Assembly: GCA_016206385.1 (NCBI GenBank)
Contig: JACQRS010000273.1
Coordinates: forward strand, 1-10,393
Direction: 5' to 3'
DNA: 10,393 bases
DNA from: Candidatus Rokuibacteriota bacterium
Lineage (GTDB): Bacteria; Methylomirabilota; Methylomirabilia; Rokubacteriales; CSP1-6
This document shows, one piece after another, positions 1 to 8,110 of this stretch. The notes beneath the pieces were generated by a model that searched no databases, had not been told where the DNA came from, and saw nothing but the letters and a program-made list of their open reading frames with translations. Position 1 is the stretch's first letter; each line of letters begins with the position of its first letter. The position numbers and the translations under genes are program-made.

Positions 1-3000
1 GGCTCAAGGACTTCACCGGGGCCACGGAGGTCTTGGGATCGTTCCACGGCCCCGCCACGTCGAAGTAAACCACGGCCAGACTCTGCTCCTGAGGGAGCAG
101 GCGCCCCAGCACCGGAAGCTTCCGGATCCCGCCCTCCAGCACCTGAAGGAGTCTCACGGCGAGGTCGAAGTCGAGGGTCTGCTCGGGGAGCCTCACCTTC
201 CCCACGCCGCTGACCCGCACCACCTCGCTGTCCAGCACGAGGTTCTTGGTCTCCATCACACCCTGTGCCACCGTGAAGTCGGCGCTGATGCGGCGGTACG
301 GCATCCGTTCCTGCGCCAGATCGGGGAGGCGGACGGGCTGGGCCGGGCTTCCGAGCAAGCCGAAGATCCGGACCAGCGCCGGGTAACGGGAGAGGCTCCC
401 GCCCTCGAGGCGCGCTGAGAGGCTTCCGGCGAGCGTCCTGAGCGGCGCCGGCTCGGGACCGGTCTCGAAGCCCAGGGATCCGCGCAGGCGGAGGTCACCG
501 CTGGCCCAGCGCGACCGGATCTGGAGCTCGTCGTAGAGCTGCTCGAGCCTCGCTTTGTCGAGCCCGAGCTCGAGGGCGTGGTGCCAGCGCGCGCCCCGGC
601 GCTCGGACGCCCCCCGGCCCTCAAGCCTGCCGCCCGCGGCGGCACCTTCCCACACGGCGTACTCTACCCTCTCGTTCGCAAAGCTCACCTCGCCAGACGA
701 AACGGAGAGCGCAACCGGGAGCGGTTTCAACCGGATTTCCACACCTCGGAGGTCGGCGCGGCCGGCGACGCGAAGCGCTCCGGGCGCGCCCGTGAGCGAG
801 ACGCGAACCTCCGGCGTGCCCTTCACGTCCGACACCGCGGGCACCCATGACTCGAGAAGGGCGAACGGGGCGTAGCCTCTGAGCTCGAGGTCGGTCCGCT
901 CGCCCACTTGAACACTGCCGTTCACCGTCACCGAGAGGCCGGGCCCTACCAGATCCAGAGCGTCGAAGCGGAGCGTGCTGCCCTCCGCCGTGACAGTGGT
1001 CGGGGCGCGGAGCCGACAGGGTGTCTCACCGGCCCGGCAGCGCAGGGCTGTCAGCTCGACGCGCGCCCGGAGCTCCTGGAAATCTGGCAGCTGAGCCGAG
1101 AGCGTGGCGCTGCCATCCGCGCGGACAGCCAAAGGAAACGGGAGCCGGCGCCTCAAGGCGCGGAGGTACGGCGACAGATCCAGGTCCTTTCCGATCACCT
1201 CGGCCTGGAGCGGGCCCGCCAGAGTGAGCGGAGCGGTGCCCCGGGCCTGGGCACCCGTGTCCAGGGCGAGCTGCCACTTCCACCACTCCTGCTCCAGAGA
1301 AAACCACACCGTCCCGCTTCCAAGGCGGAGGTCGCGGAAGGCTGTGTCAGTCAGCGCCAGGTCTCCCTCCACGTGAGGCTGGGAGAGGTCACCTGCCCCT
1401 CGCGCGCGGAGCACCACGGTCCCCGTAAGGGCTGGAGCGCCCGAAAGGGTGGCGAGGTCCAGTTTCACCGGAGCAAGGGTAAAGCGGTAGGTGCCCGAGA
1501 GGTCGAGCTGCCCCTCTGCCCGAAACGGAATGCCGCGGCGGCTTCCTGTCAGCGACCGGATCGTGAGCTTCGAGCCCTCGAATCCGAGCGCGGCGCGGAT
1601 CGACTCCAGGCGCTCGGTCCCCACCCTGACTTCCCGCACCTCCAGCTGGCCACCACCCGCCAGGCTCTTTGGTGTTCCGCTGGCAGTGAGTCGAAGCGCA
1701 AACGGGCCGGCGAGCGGCACGGCGCGGGGCAGCCATCCCGCCAGGTCCTCCAGCCGTCCCCGGCCATCCACTTTCAGTGAGAGGCTCAGCGCCTCTCGCC
1801 ACCTTCCGGCTTCGCCCCGAGGAGGCAGCTTTGCCTCTCCCGCCAGGACAGCGAGAGAACTGCCGGTCGCGACCTTGAGCCCGCGTGAGCTGACCCGTTG
1901 GGGCTCCACCTCCAGCGGCCCTTCGACAGAGGTGAGACGCGCGGCGCTGAGGGAAAGCTCCTGCCCTCTCACCTGGCCCGAAAATCTCGGGGCCTTCAGG
2001 GTCCGGCCCACTTGTCCTGAGAACGAGAGCCGGCCGCCGATCCCCTCGACCGCCCACGGCCAGAGGCCCTGACCGAGGTCGTCGATTGTGCCGGACACGG
2101 TCAGGGCGAGCGCTCCGCTGGCGAGGTCCGCGCTTCCGCGAGCCGCAGCGCGGCTCCCTTTCCTAACGAGGGCGAGGCGCTCGATACGAAGGACGCTCCC
2201 GGCCACCTGCCCGACCAGTGCCGCGTCGATCTCGCGGCTTCCGTCTTTTGCGCGGAGGCGGCGCGCAGAGAGGTCCAGGCGAGCGCTCAGCCCTTCCGCG
2301 GTCCGGCCCTGGCCGCTCCCCTCCACGCTCCCGGTGAGCCGCCCGGTGAGCGGCGCCGACCAGCCGAGAGCGCCGAGCGCCTCATCGAGGGAGACCCCAT
2401 TCAGCCCGACCCGTCCCCGGTAGCGTGCCGCTCCGGGCTCGTAGATCCCCGCGGCCCACACTCGGCCGCCCGCGGCCCTGGCTTCCAGCGAGGCGATCTC
2501 GATCACGTCGGGATGGATTGAGAGTGAGGCTTCCGCATCGCTGATCGCGAGACCCTTCACCACGCTTTCCCCCAGCTTCACCGTCCCCTGAAAAACGGGC
2601 GGGAGCCTGTCGCCGAGAAGCTTTCCGTTCACCACCACGGCTCCCGTCCAGTCCGCGCCGAGCCCGAGGAACGGGGCCAGCTCCTCGAGCAGGATCGTTC
2701 CGCCGAGATCCAGTTCAGCCCTCGGCGTCTCCCCCGACGTCGCCACCGTTCCGTGAAGGGCGAGAGCCGAGCCTCCGCGGGCGAGCTGAAGCCGGGTGAC
2801 CTCCCAGCGATGGCGCATCGCTCTGGCGCTCGCTTCGAGGCGGATCCCGTCAAGCGTCCGGCTCCCGAGCCTGAGCCGCGACTCGCCAACCAGGGTGGCG
2901 GTGGCCTGGGCCGATCCCTGCCACCGGAGATCCAAGCCGAGTGCTTCAATGTCCACGGCGACCCCCGCGCCGGCATGTGTGTAGCGGACCAGGGCGCCTT

Positions 3001-3448
3001 CGACGGAAAGGGGGAACCGCGCTCCCGCCTCGGCTCTGGCCAGCTCGCCGAGCCGCGCCAAGAGCGCGTGGGCCAACTCCCGCAGCCGGGGTGAGTCCTC
3101 GAGAAGAAGTCTGGGGTGTCTCGCGCTCACCGATCGGACGCGGAGCTCGCGGCGGAGGAGCGGCCAGAGGGCAAGGCGGACGCGGAGCTGCTCCGTCTCG
3201 AGGAGCGGGGCGCGTGTCTCGGGGTCCAGGAGCGCCGCCTGCCGCACCTCGACCTCCCCCAACCGCAGCGAGAACCCGACGCCCCCTAGCCGGACCGGCA
3301 TGGCCAGCTCCCGGGAGAGCGTGCTCTCGAGGTAGGCGCGGATCTGGTCGCCGGCCCGCTGGCTCCGGAGATAGAGCAAGCCCGCGGCCAGCGTCCCGAG
3401 CAGGAGGAGGACGATCAGCACGCTCGCGAGCCAACCGCGGCCGCGCAT
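1..3448 (-). CDS. AsmA-superfamily (AsmA/YhdP/TamB-like) envelope protein, C-terminus cut by window edge
   Basis: Reading the minus strand from ATG at 3448 gives an uninterrupted frame of 1,149 codons that leaves the window without a stop. Residues about 6-26 (WLASVLIVLLLLGTLAAGLL) form one N-terminal membrane anchor. The rest is the long, repetitive beta-rich pattern of AsmA-like proteins (strings such as GxLxLxGxV, and LAGPL). From about residue 990 the AsmA_2-type C-terminal region appears, including MPYRRISADFTVAQGV, then VRVSGVGKVRLPEQTLDFDL and RKLPVLGRLL. Family members span the periplasm and are implicated in phospholipid transport and outer-membrane biogenesis, so a diderm envelope is implied. 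The start lies one base after the transporter stop (TAG 3452-3450), and GGAG (3457-3454) inside that gene's end sits 5 nt from the ATG, suggesting translational coupling. Cys804 and Cys811 (CRAGETPC) are a closely spaced pair that could form a periplasmic disulfide (inference). Superfamily call confident; subfamily (YhdP or TamB) not resolved. Confidence 0.85.
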   Translation of the reverse strand, partial: MRGRGWLASVLIVLLLLGTLAAGLLYLRSQRAGDQIRAYLESTLSRELAMPVRLGGVGFSLRLGEVEVRQAALLDPETRAPLLETEQLRVRLALWPLLRRELRVRSVSARHPRLLLEDSPRLRELAHALLARLGELARAEAGARFPLSVEGALVRYTHAGAGVAVDIEALGLDLRWQGSAQATATLVGESRLRLGSRTLDGIRLEASARAMRHRWEVTRLQLARGGSALALHGTVATSGETPRAELDLGGTILLEELAPFLGLGADWTGAVVVNGKLLGDRLPPVFQGTVKLGESVVKGLAISDAEASLSIHPDVIEIASLEARAAGGRVWAAGIYEPGAARYRGRVGLNGVSLDEALGALGWSAPLTGRLTGSVEGSGQGRTAEGLSARLDLSARRLRAKDGSREIDAALVGQVAGSVLRIERLALVRKGSRAAARGSADLASGALALTVSGTIDDLGQGLWPWAVEGIGGRLSFSGQVGRTLKAPRFSGQVRGQELSLSAARLTSVEGPLEVEPQRVSSRGLKVATGSSLAVLAGEAKLPPRGEAGRWREALSLSLKVDGRGRLEDLAGWLPRAVPLAGPFALRLTASGTPKSLAGGGQLEVREVRVGTERLESIRAALGFEGSKLTIRSLTGSRRGIPFRAEGQLDLSGTYRFTLAPVKLDLATLSGAPALTGTVVLRARGAGDLSQPHVEGDLALTDTAFRDLRLGSGTVWFSLEQEWWKWQLALDTGAQARGTAPLTLAGPLQAEVIGKDLDLSPYLRALRRRLPFPLAVRADGSATLSAQLPDFQELRARVELTALRCRAGETPCRLRAPTTVTAEGSTLRFDALDLVGPGLSVTVNGSVQVGERTDLELRGYAPFALLESWVPAVSDVKGTPEVRVSLTGAPGALRVAGRADLRGVEIRLKPLPVALSVSSGEVSFANERVEYAVWEGAAAGGRLEGRGASERRGARWHHALELGLDKARLEQLYDELQIRSRWASGDLRLRGSLGFETGPEPAPLRTLAGSLSARLEGGSLSRYPALVRIFGLLGSPAQPVRLPDLAQERMPYRRISADFTVAQGVMETKNLVLDSEVVRVSGVGKVRLPEQTLDFDLAVRLLQVLEGGIRKLPVLGRLLPQEQSLAVVYFDVAGPWNDPKTSVAPVKSLS

Positions 3449-3449
3449 G

Positions 3450-4673
3450 CTAGCTCCGGACCGTGGGCCCGCCCGCCTTCACGCCCCGGAGCAGGACGAG
3501 CCCGACGAGGAAGAACAAGCCCACCGCGACGATGGCGGTCCGCTGGTTGCCGCCCGTCAGGCGGGAAACCAGGCCGAAGATCATCGGGCCGAAGATGGCC
3601 GCCGCTTTCCCGCAGAGGGTGTAGAAGCCGAACAGCTCCGCCTCCTGCCCACTCGGGATCAGGGAGGCCATGAAGGCGCGGCTCGCGGCCTGCACCGCGC
3701 CAAGTCCGGTCCCGGCCAGAATCGCCACGACGAAGAACTGGAGCTTGGTCTGGACGAAGTATGCCGCCACCACCACCAGGCACCACTGGATGAGCGTGCA
3801 GATCACGACGAACTTCGGGCCCCTGAAGTCCGTGGGGCGCGCCCACATCCACGCGCCGGCAAAGGCCGAGAGCTGGACGACGAAGTAGAGCTGGATCACC
3901 TCGGCGGTGGTGAACCCGAGCGTGTGGCCGGCGAAGATGGACGAAAAGAACACCACGGTGTTGATGCCGTCCTCAAAGAAGAGATAGGCGAGGAGGAACC
4001 GGCGCAGCTCCGGGAGACCGAGGATCCGGCCGAGGGTCGCCCGCGTCCGGGCGAACCCGACGCGCATAGCGTCAGTTAGGCTGAGAGCGCCGGGACGGTC
4101 AGCCGGCAGGTACAGGAACGCCGGAATGGCGAAGAGGCCGTACAGCGCGGCCGTGACCAAAAACGCCCCCCAGTAGTTGCCCGCCAGCGCGAAGGGAAGC
4201 GCGGCGCCCAGGGCGACCGCCGAGCCCAGGTATCCGACCGCAAAGCCGTAGGCGGAGAGGCGCCCCTGCCACTGGCGCGGCGCCAGCTCGGGGAGATAGG
4301 CGTTGTAGTAGACGATCGCGCCCTCGAACCCGACGGTCCCCACCACGGCCAGGAGCCACCCCCAGAGCACGTCGCCCCGCTCCACCGTCGCCATGAGCGC
4401 CGTGGCCGCGACGCTCAGGTAGGTGAGGACGAACAGGAAGCGCTTGCGGACGCCCGCGTGGTCGGCGATCGCCCCGAGCAGCGGCGCGGACAGGGCCACG
4501 ATGAACATGGAGGTCGTGACCGCCAGGCCCCACCAGAAATCCCCTTCCCCGCGCTCGTTGCCGACGACCGCCAGGGCGTAGTACTTGGAGTACACGGTGG
4601 CCGGGATGACGGCGACGAAGGCGGAGTTGGCGAAGTCATAGAGCGTCCATGCCACCGCGGCCCGCCGGTTCAT
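3450..4673 (-). CDS. MFS transporter, UMF1 / Atg22-like family
   Basis: This 407-residue protein has alternating hydrophobic segments consistent with about 12 membrane helices. Its N-terminus carries the UMF1-family hallmark LYDFANSAF at residues 11-19, followed by the family-like segments LSAPLLGAIADHAGVRKR (cytoplasmic loop between early helices) and YYNAYLPELA. UMF1 is the bacterial branch related to yeast Atg22, a vacuolar amino-acid exporter; bacterial substrates are mostly unknown, so a role in moving amino acids or other small metabolites across the inner membrane is only inferred. ATG 4673 was chosen over an upstream in-frame start at 4787 because GGAGAGG (4687-4681) lies 7 nt before it, the family motif sits at the expected distance, and the longer version would add an Arg-rich tail overlapping the preceding gene. 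It follows the second binding protein by 43 bp and abuts the AsmA gene by one base, so all are probably one transcript. Confidence 0.9.
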   Translation of the reverse strand: MNRRAAVAWTLYDFANSAFVAVIPATVYSKYYALAVVGNERGEGDFWWGLAVTTSMFIVALSAPLLGAIADHAGVRKRFLFVLTYLSVAATALMATVERGDVLWGWLLAVVGTVGFEGAIVYYNAYLPELAPRQWQGRLSAYGFAVGYLGSAVALGAALPFALAGNYWGAFLVTAALYGLFAIPAFLYLPADRPGALSLTDAMRVGFARTRATLGRILGLPELRRFLLAYLFFEDGINTVVFFSSIFAGHTLGFTTAEVIQLYFVVQLSAFAGAWMWARPTDFRGPKFVVICTLIQWCLVVVAAYFVQTKLQFFVVAILAGTGLGAVQAASRAFMASLIPSGQEAELFGFYTLCGKAAAIFGPMIFGLVSRLTGGNQRTAIVAVGLFFLVGLVLLRGVKAGGPTVRS

Positions 4674-4680
4674 CCCGCGC

Positions 4681-4687
4681 CCTCTCC
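4681..4687 (-). promoter_or_regulatory. Ribosome-binding site of the UMF1 transporter
   Basis: On the minus strand GGAGAGG lies 7 nt upstream of ATG 4673. It is the clearest Shine-Dalgarno sequence in the left block and decides the start of the transporter against the longer frame. Confidence 0.7.
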
Positions 4688-4716
4688 ACCATCTTACCCG
4701 ACCGGCCGGGCCACAC

Positions 4717-6369
4717 CTACCGATCGAGCCACACCTTGCGGAACGGGGCGAGGAACTCGGGAGCCGACGAGAGCGGCGAGCGCTCAAGCCCTTTCACGTA
4801 CGGCTTGATGAGGGCGCGGCTCGAGTAGTGGTAGAGGGTGATCCACGCCGCGTCGGTGAGGATCATCTGCTCCGCCTCCTGGTAGCGCTTGAAGCGGAGC
4901 GGGCCCGGCGCCATGGCGTCTGCTTCGTCGAAGAGGCGGTCGAGGACCGGGTTCCGATAGCGGGAGGTGTTGCCGGCGGCCCCCGCGTTCCGTGAGTGAA
5001 AGAGCACGGCGAGAAAGTTCTCCGGGTCCGGGTAGTCAGCGATCCAGCCCTGGCGGAAGAACGGGGTCGCACCCTCATCAACCAGCTTGATGTGGGCCGC
5101 CCAGTCCAGGCGCCTGAGCTCCAGGGTGATTCCCACCTCTTTGAGCTGCGCCTGCAGCAGCTCGGCGATCCGCTGGTTCAGATCCCCGGTGTTGTAGTGG
5201 TACGCCACCGGACCCAGCCCCTTCCCTCCGGCATAGCCCGCGGCAGCCAGGAGCTGTCGGGCCCGCTCGCGATCAAAGGGCAGACCCGCCACGTTCGGAT
5301 TGAAGCCGGGCATGGCCGGCGGCAGGATCCCCTTCCCCGGCGTCACGCACCCCTCCAGCAGGCCGTGGACGATGGGGCCGGGGTCGATGGCGTGGGCCAG
5401 AGCCTGGCGCACCCGCCGGTCGCCGAACGGGGCCCGCTCCACGTTGAAGCGGACGGCGTGGGTGCCGAGGATCGGCCAGATGGCCACCTCGCCCTTGAAC
5501 GCGGGATCCCGCTGGACCGCGCGGCAGTGGCCCGTGGGGATGTCGGCGACATCGAGATGGCCGGTCCGGTACTCGTTGAAGCGCGTGATCTCGGCCGGGA
5601 TGATGCGAAAGACGATACGGTGGAGGTAGGGCGCGCCGCGGAAGTGCTCCCTGAACGCCTCGAGAACCACCTGGTCGTCGCGGCGCCAGCTCACGAGGCG
5701 GAAGGCGCCGGTGCCAACCGGGTGGCTGGCGAACTCGACTCCGCGTCGCTCCGCCTCCTCCCGCGGGACGATGGCCGCGGCATCGTAGGCCACCAGGTAG
5801 AGAAAAGGCGCGAAGGGCCGTTCCAGCGTCACCTCCACGGTGAGGTCATCCGCCACGCGGATCCCTCTGATCTCCCTCGCCTCGCTGCGGATGAAGTCGC
5901 GCGCGCCCGCGATCTTCTCGAACACCCACGGCCGCTTTCCCCGCGCGGCGCGCTCGTAGGAGTACTTGACGTCGCCGGCCCGGAGCTCCCGGCCGTGATG
6001 GAACTTCACCCCGGCGCGCAGGTGGAAGGTGTACACCCGCTGGTCGCGGGAGACCGTCCACCGCTGGGCCAGCGCCGGTACGGGCGTCAGGCGATCGTCC
6101 AGCTCAACCAGCGTGTCGAAGAGCTGGCGGATGACGGCGGATGATGTGGTGTCGGTGGCCTGGGCGGGGTCCAGCGTCGGCGGGTCTGCGCCGAAGACCC
6201 CGCGGAACGCGCCGCCGCGCCGCTCGGGAAAGGCGGCGGGAGGGATCACCACGAGCAGGCCGAGGAGCAGGGCCAGCACGGCGCCGATCGCCCGACCAGG
6301 ACCCGCCGCGATCGTGTTCGCCGACACGCTCGGCCAACCGCGGCGCCGAGCCGGCCTCGAGCTGCTCAT
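4717..6369 (-). CDS. ABC transporter solute-binding protein, family 5 (oligo/dipeptide type), second copy
   Basis: A 550-residue periplasmic binding protein of the SBP_bac_5 (DppA/OppA-like) family, which captures peptides or similar solutes for an ABC importer. Residues about 27-47 (AIGAVLALLLGLLVVIPPAA) follow an Arg-rich start and make a long signal sequence; no lipobox cysteine is visible, so it is probably a soluble periplasmic protein. Family landmarks are FGADPPTLDPAQATDTTSSA, then RWTVSRDQRVYTFHLRAGVKFHHG in the signature region, HPVGTGAFRLVSW, VRQALAHAID, and the DppA-like GWIADYPDPENFLAVLFHS near the end. ATG 6369 overlaps the stop of the preceding binding protein in an ATGA arrangement. 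No Shine-Dalgarno is visible before it, which suggests it relies on coupled translation. An in-frame ATG further upstream (6501) would overlap the previous gene by over 130 bp and is not favoured. Substrate unknown; no permease or ATPase genes are in the window. Confidence 0.9.
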   Translation of the reverse strand: MSSSRPARRRGWPSVSANTIAAGPGRAIGAVLALLLGLLVVIPPAAFPERRGGAFRGVFGADPPTLDPAQATDTTSSAVIRQLFDTLVELDDRLTPVPALAQRWTVSRDQRVYTFHLRAGVKFHHGRELRAGDVKYSYERAARGKRPWVFEKIAGARDFIRSEAREIRGIRVADDLTVEVTLERPFAPFLYLVAYDAAAIVPREEAERRGVEFASHPVGTGAFRLVSWRRDDQVVLEAFREHFRGAPYLHRIVFRIIPAEITRFNEYRTGHLDVADIPTGHCRAVQRDPAFKGEVAIWPILGTHAVRFNVERAPFGDRRVRQALAHAIDPGPIVHGLLEGCVTPGKGILPPAMPGFNPNVAGLPFDRERARQLLAAAGYAGGKGLGPVAYHYNTGDLNQRIAELLQAQLKEVGITLELRRLDWAAHIKLVDEGATPFFRQGWIADYPDPENFLAVLFHSRNAGAAGNTSRYRNPVLDRLFDEADAMAPGPLRFKRYQEAEQMILTDAAWITLYHYSSRALIKPYVKGLERSPLSSAPEFLAPFRKVWLDR

Positions 6370-7910
6370 CGGAAGAACCGGGAAGGCGACCACGCCAGCT
6401 CGACGCGATCGAGTCGGTGGAAGCCGCTCGGGTGGAGGCGCAGATTCCTCACATCCGCGCGCGCCACCGCCCAGTGCAACCGGACATAGAGGGGGATCCA
6501 CGGAAGCTCGTCGGCCAGGATCGCCTGGGCACGCTGATAGAGGCGGAGGCGCTCCGGCCTGAACCCGAGCTGGCTGGCCCGGATCAGGAGATCGTCGAGC
6601 CGCTGGTTTCGGTAAAAGGACAGGTTGACGGCCGCGGGGCCCCGGACGGCCGCCTCACTGGTTGAGAGCGGATAGAGGAAGAGTTGGGGATCTCCCCCCT
6701 CCACCCGCGCCTCGGTCAGCACCAGCTCGTGCTCGCCGTACTGGGCGAGCTGGCTCGCCACCGCGGGCAGTTCGCTCCGGATCGTGAGGGTGATCCCCGC
6801 CGCGTTGAGCGCCAGCCGCATGGCCTCGGCGATCCGCGCCTGGTCGAGGATGCCGGCGCCCTCTCGAATCAGGAGCTTCGCGCTCATCCCTTGGGGAAAC
6901 CCGGCGTCGGCCAGAAGCCGCCTGGCACCCTCGGGATCCGCTGTCAGAATCGGAGAGCCTTCCCGCCGCCCCCACACCCCCGGTGGCAGGAAGGACTGGA
7001 GCGGAATCGCAACGCCCTCCACCGCCAGCGCGAGGAGGGCGGGGTCCAGCGCCGCGGCAACGGCCTGGCGCACCTTCTTTCGCGAGAAGGGATCCTTCTC
7101 GGTCTGCATTGCCAGAAGCCCCACCTCCCATCCCGGCACCGACAGCGCTCCGTCCGTCCGTCGCGGGGCCCGCGGGGGAAGCCAGAGGTCCAGCGTCCTG
7201 GCGTTGATCTCGGCCTCGGCCTGATCGTCGCCGGCCACTTCCACGAAAACGATCCGCTTGACTGAAGGCGCCCCGCCCCAGTAGCCGGGATGAGCTTCCA
7301 ACACGATCCGTCCCGTGGCGACCTCGCCGAAGCGGTAAGGCCCGGTGCCGAGCCACCGGATCGTTTCTGCCTCACCGGGAGCCGGGAGAATGATCGACAA
7401 GCCGGGGTGGGCAAGGGCGGTGAGGAGTGGCGCGTACGGTTGGGTGAGCTGAATCTGCACCGTCCTGACATTGGGCGCCCGCACCTCTTTCACGACCCCG
7501 GGGAGCCCACGCAGCAGTCGCGGCCAAACTTCGTTCGGATTCGGACGGAGCGGATGGTCGGGGAAAAACTGCCGCTCGAAGCTGGCAACCACCAAGGCGG
7601 CCGTCAGCGGGGTGCCGTCGTGAAACTGAACCCCGCTCCGGAGCGTGAAGGTCCACGTCAGTCCGTCTCGGGAGACCGCCCACTGGGTCGCCAGCGCGGG
7701 CTCCACGTCGCTGGTCCCCTCCCGGAATTGAACTAATGTCTCAAATACCTGCCGCGCGATGAACGGGAGCGGGCCCGCCAGGGCGCCCGCCGGGTCGAGG
7801 ACACCCGGAATCGCCGCCACGCCGACCCGCAGCTCGTCGCGGAACTGGCCCGATATGGGGCGCGGGAGAAGGGCGACGAGAAGGACGACAACCGCCAAAC
7901 GGACACGCAT
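6366..7910 (-). CDS. ABC transporter solute-binding protein, family 5 (oligo/dipeptide type), first copy
   Basis: A 514-residue SBP_bac_5 protein. The start at ATG 7910 gives an immediate classical signal peptide, MRVRLAVVVLLVALLPRPISG, with likely cleavage near residue 21 and no lipobox cysteine. The family signature region is well preserved: LATQWAVSRDGLTWTFTLRS followed by GVQFHDGTPLTAALV. Later landmarks are LGTGPYRFGEV, VRQAVAAALDPALLALAVEG, and LPWIPLYVRLHWAV near the C-terminus. The frame is open upstream to 8123, but that extension carries no signal peptide, would cross the divergent mpa promoter, and is rejected. It is the first gene of the minus-strand block; its TGA is shared with the ATG of the next binding protein (4-bp overlap). 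The two copies share family landmarks but differ greatly in sequence, so they are old paralogues and may bind different ligands. Peptide specificity is inferred from the family only. Confidence 0.9.
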   Translation of the reverse strand: MRVRLAVVVLLVALLPRPISGQFRDELRVGVAAIPGVLDPAGALAGPLPFIARQVFETLVQFREGTSDVEPALATQWAVSRDGLTWTFTLRSGVQFHDGTPLTAALVVASFERQFFPDHPLRPNPNEVWPRLLRGLPGVVKEVRAPNVRTVQIQLTQPYAPLLTALAHPGLSIILPAPGEAETIRWLGTGPYRFGEVATGRIVLEAHPGYWGGAPSVKRIVFVEVAGDDQAEAEINARTLDLWLPPRAPRRTDGALSVPGWEVGLLAMQTEKDPFSRKKVRQAVAAALDPALLALAVEGVAIPLQSFLPPGVWGRREGSPILTADPEGARRLLADAGFPQGMSAKLLIREGAGILDQARIAEAMRLALNAAGITLTIRSELPAVASQLAQYGEHELVLTEARVEGGDPQLFLYPLSTSEAAVRGPAAVNLSFYRNQRLDDLLIRASQLGFRPERLRLYQRAQAILADELPWIPLYVRLHWAVARADVRNLRLHPSGFHRLDRVELAWSPSRFFR

Positions 7911-7946
7911 GGGCTTCTTATACGACGAAACACCCCGTCCCGTCCA
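7911..7946 (-). promoter_or_regulatory. Possible promoter of the binding-protein/transporter operon
   Basis: On the minus strand TATAAG (7922-7917) matches the -10 consensus at 5 of 6 positions and TGGACG (7946-7941) matches the -35 at 4 of 6, with an 18-bp spacer. The expected transcription start falls at or within a few bases of ATG 7910, so the message would be leaderless or nearly so; no good Shine-Dalgarno is present there (only AAGAAG). A second AT-rich candidate -10, TAAAAT (7951-7946), has no convincing -35. Prediction by eye only. Confidence 0.35.
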
Positions 7947-8060
7947 TTTTACGCCACCGGATTGGAACCGAACGCGTTGACGAGCGGTTTCAGATATGAG
8001 CGGGCCCGATTGCCGACGGGCGGACACGACAATGACGCGCAATTTCGACGGTTCGTGGGA

Positions 8061-8078
8061 CGCCGCGCGGCGATTTTT
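8061..8078 (+). other. GC palindrome CGCCGCGCGGCG followed by a T tract
   Basis: A perfect 12-bp palindrome (8061-8072) is followed by A and six T residues. It can be read as a minimal hairpin (CGCC, loop GCGC, GGCG) with a U tract, resembling a short intrinsic terminator, or as a T-rich upstream element directly before the -35 box at 8081. No plus-strand gene lies upstream that would need terminating, so the function is open. Confidence 0.3.
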
Positions 8079-8080
8079 TC

Positions 8081-8110
8081 TTGACATTCTTTTTAACCGG
8101 CCCCTATACT
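8081..8110 (+). promoter_or_regulatory. Sigma-70-type promoter for mpa-dop
   Basis: The -35 box TTGACA (8081-8086) is a perfect consensus match and the -10 box TATACT (8105-8110) matches 5 of 6 positions, with an 18-bp spacer. A T-rich tract (8073-8079) lies just upstream of the -35. The start point is expected near 8116-8118, leaving a leader of about 80 nt before ATG 8197. A strong housekeeping-type promoter implies substantial basal expression of the proteasome ATPase. Confidence 0.8.

Noticed and set aside
908..1780. Plus-strand open frame of 290 codons
   Set aside because: It lies wholly opposite the AsmA-like gene, its translation is low-complexity Arg/Ala/Pro-rich without any recognisable fold, and long antisense frames are expected in GC-rich coding DNA.
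3447..4079. Plus-strand open frame of 210 codons
   Set aside because: It is antisense to the UMF1 transporter and has a Glu/Arg/His-rich composition typical of reverse-frame shadows of membrane proteins.
4674..4716. GC-rich imperfect hairpin (CCCG...CGGG) between the second binding protein and the transporter
   Set aside because: The stem is only about four pairs and no T run follows on the minus strand, so it is not a credible terminator.
4996..6144. Plus-strand open frame of 382 codons
   Set aside because: It is antisense to the second binding protein, which has clear family motifs throughout; the translation is charged and motif-free.
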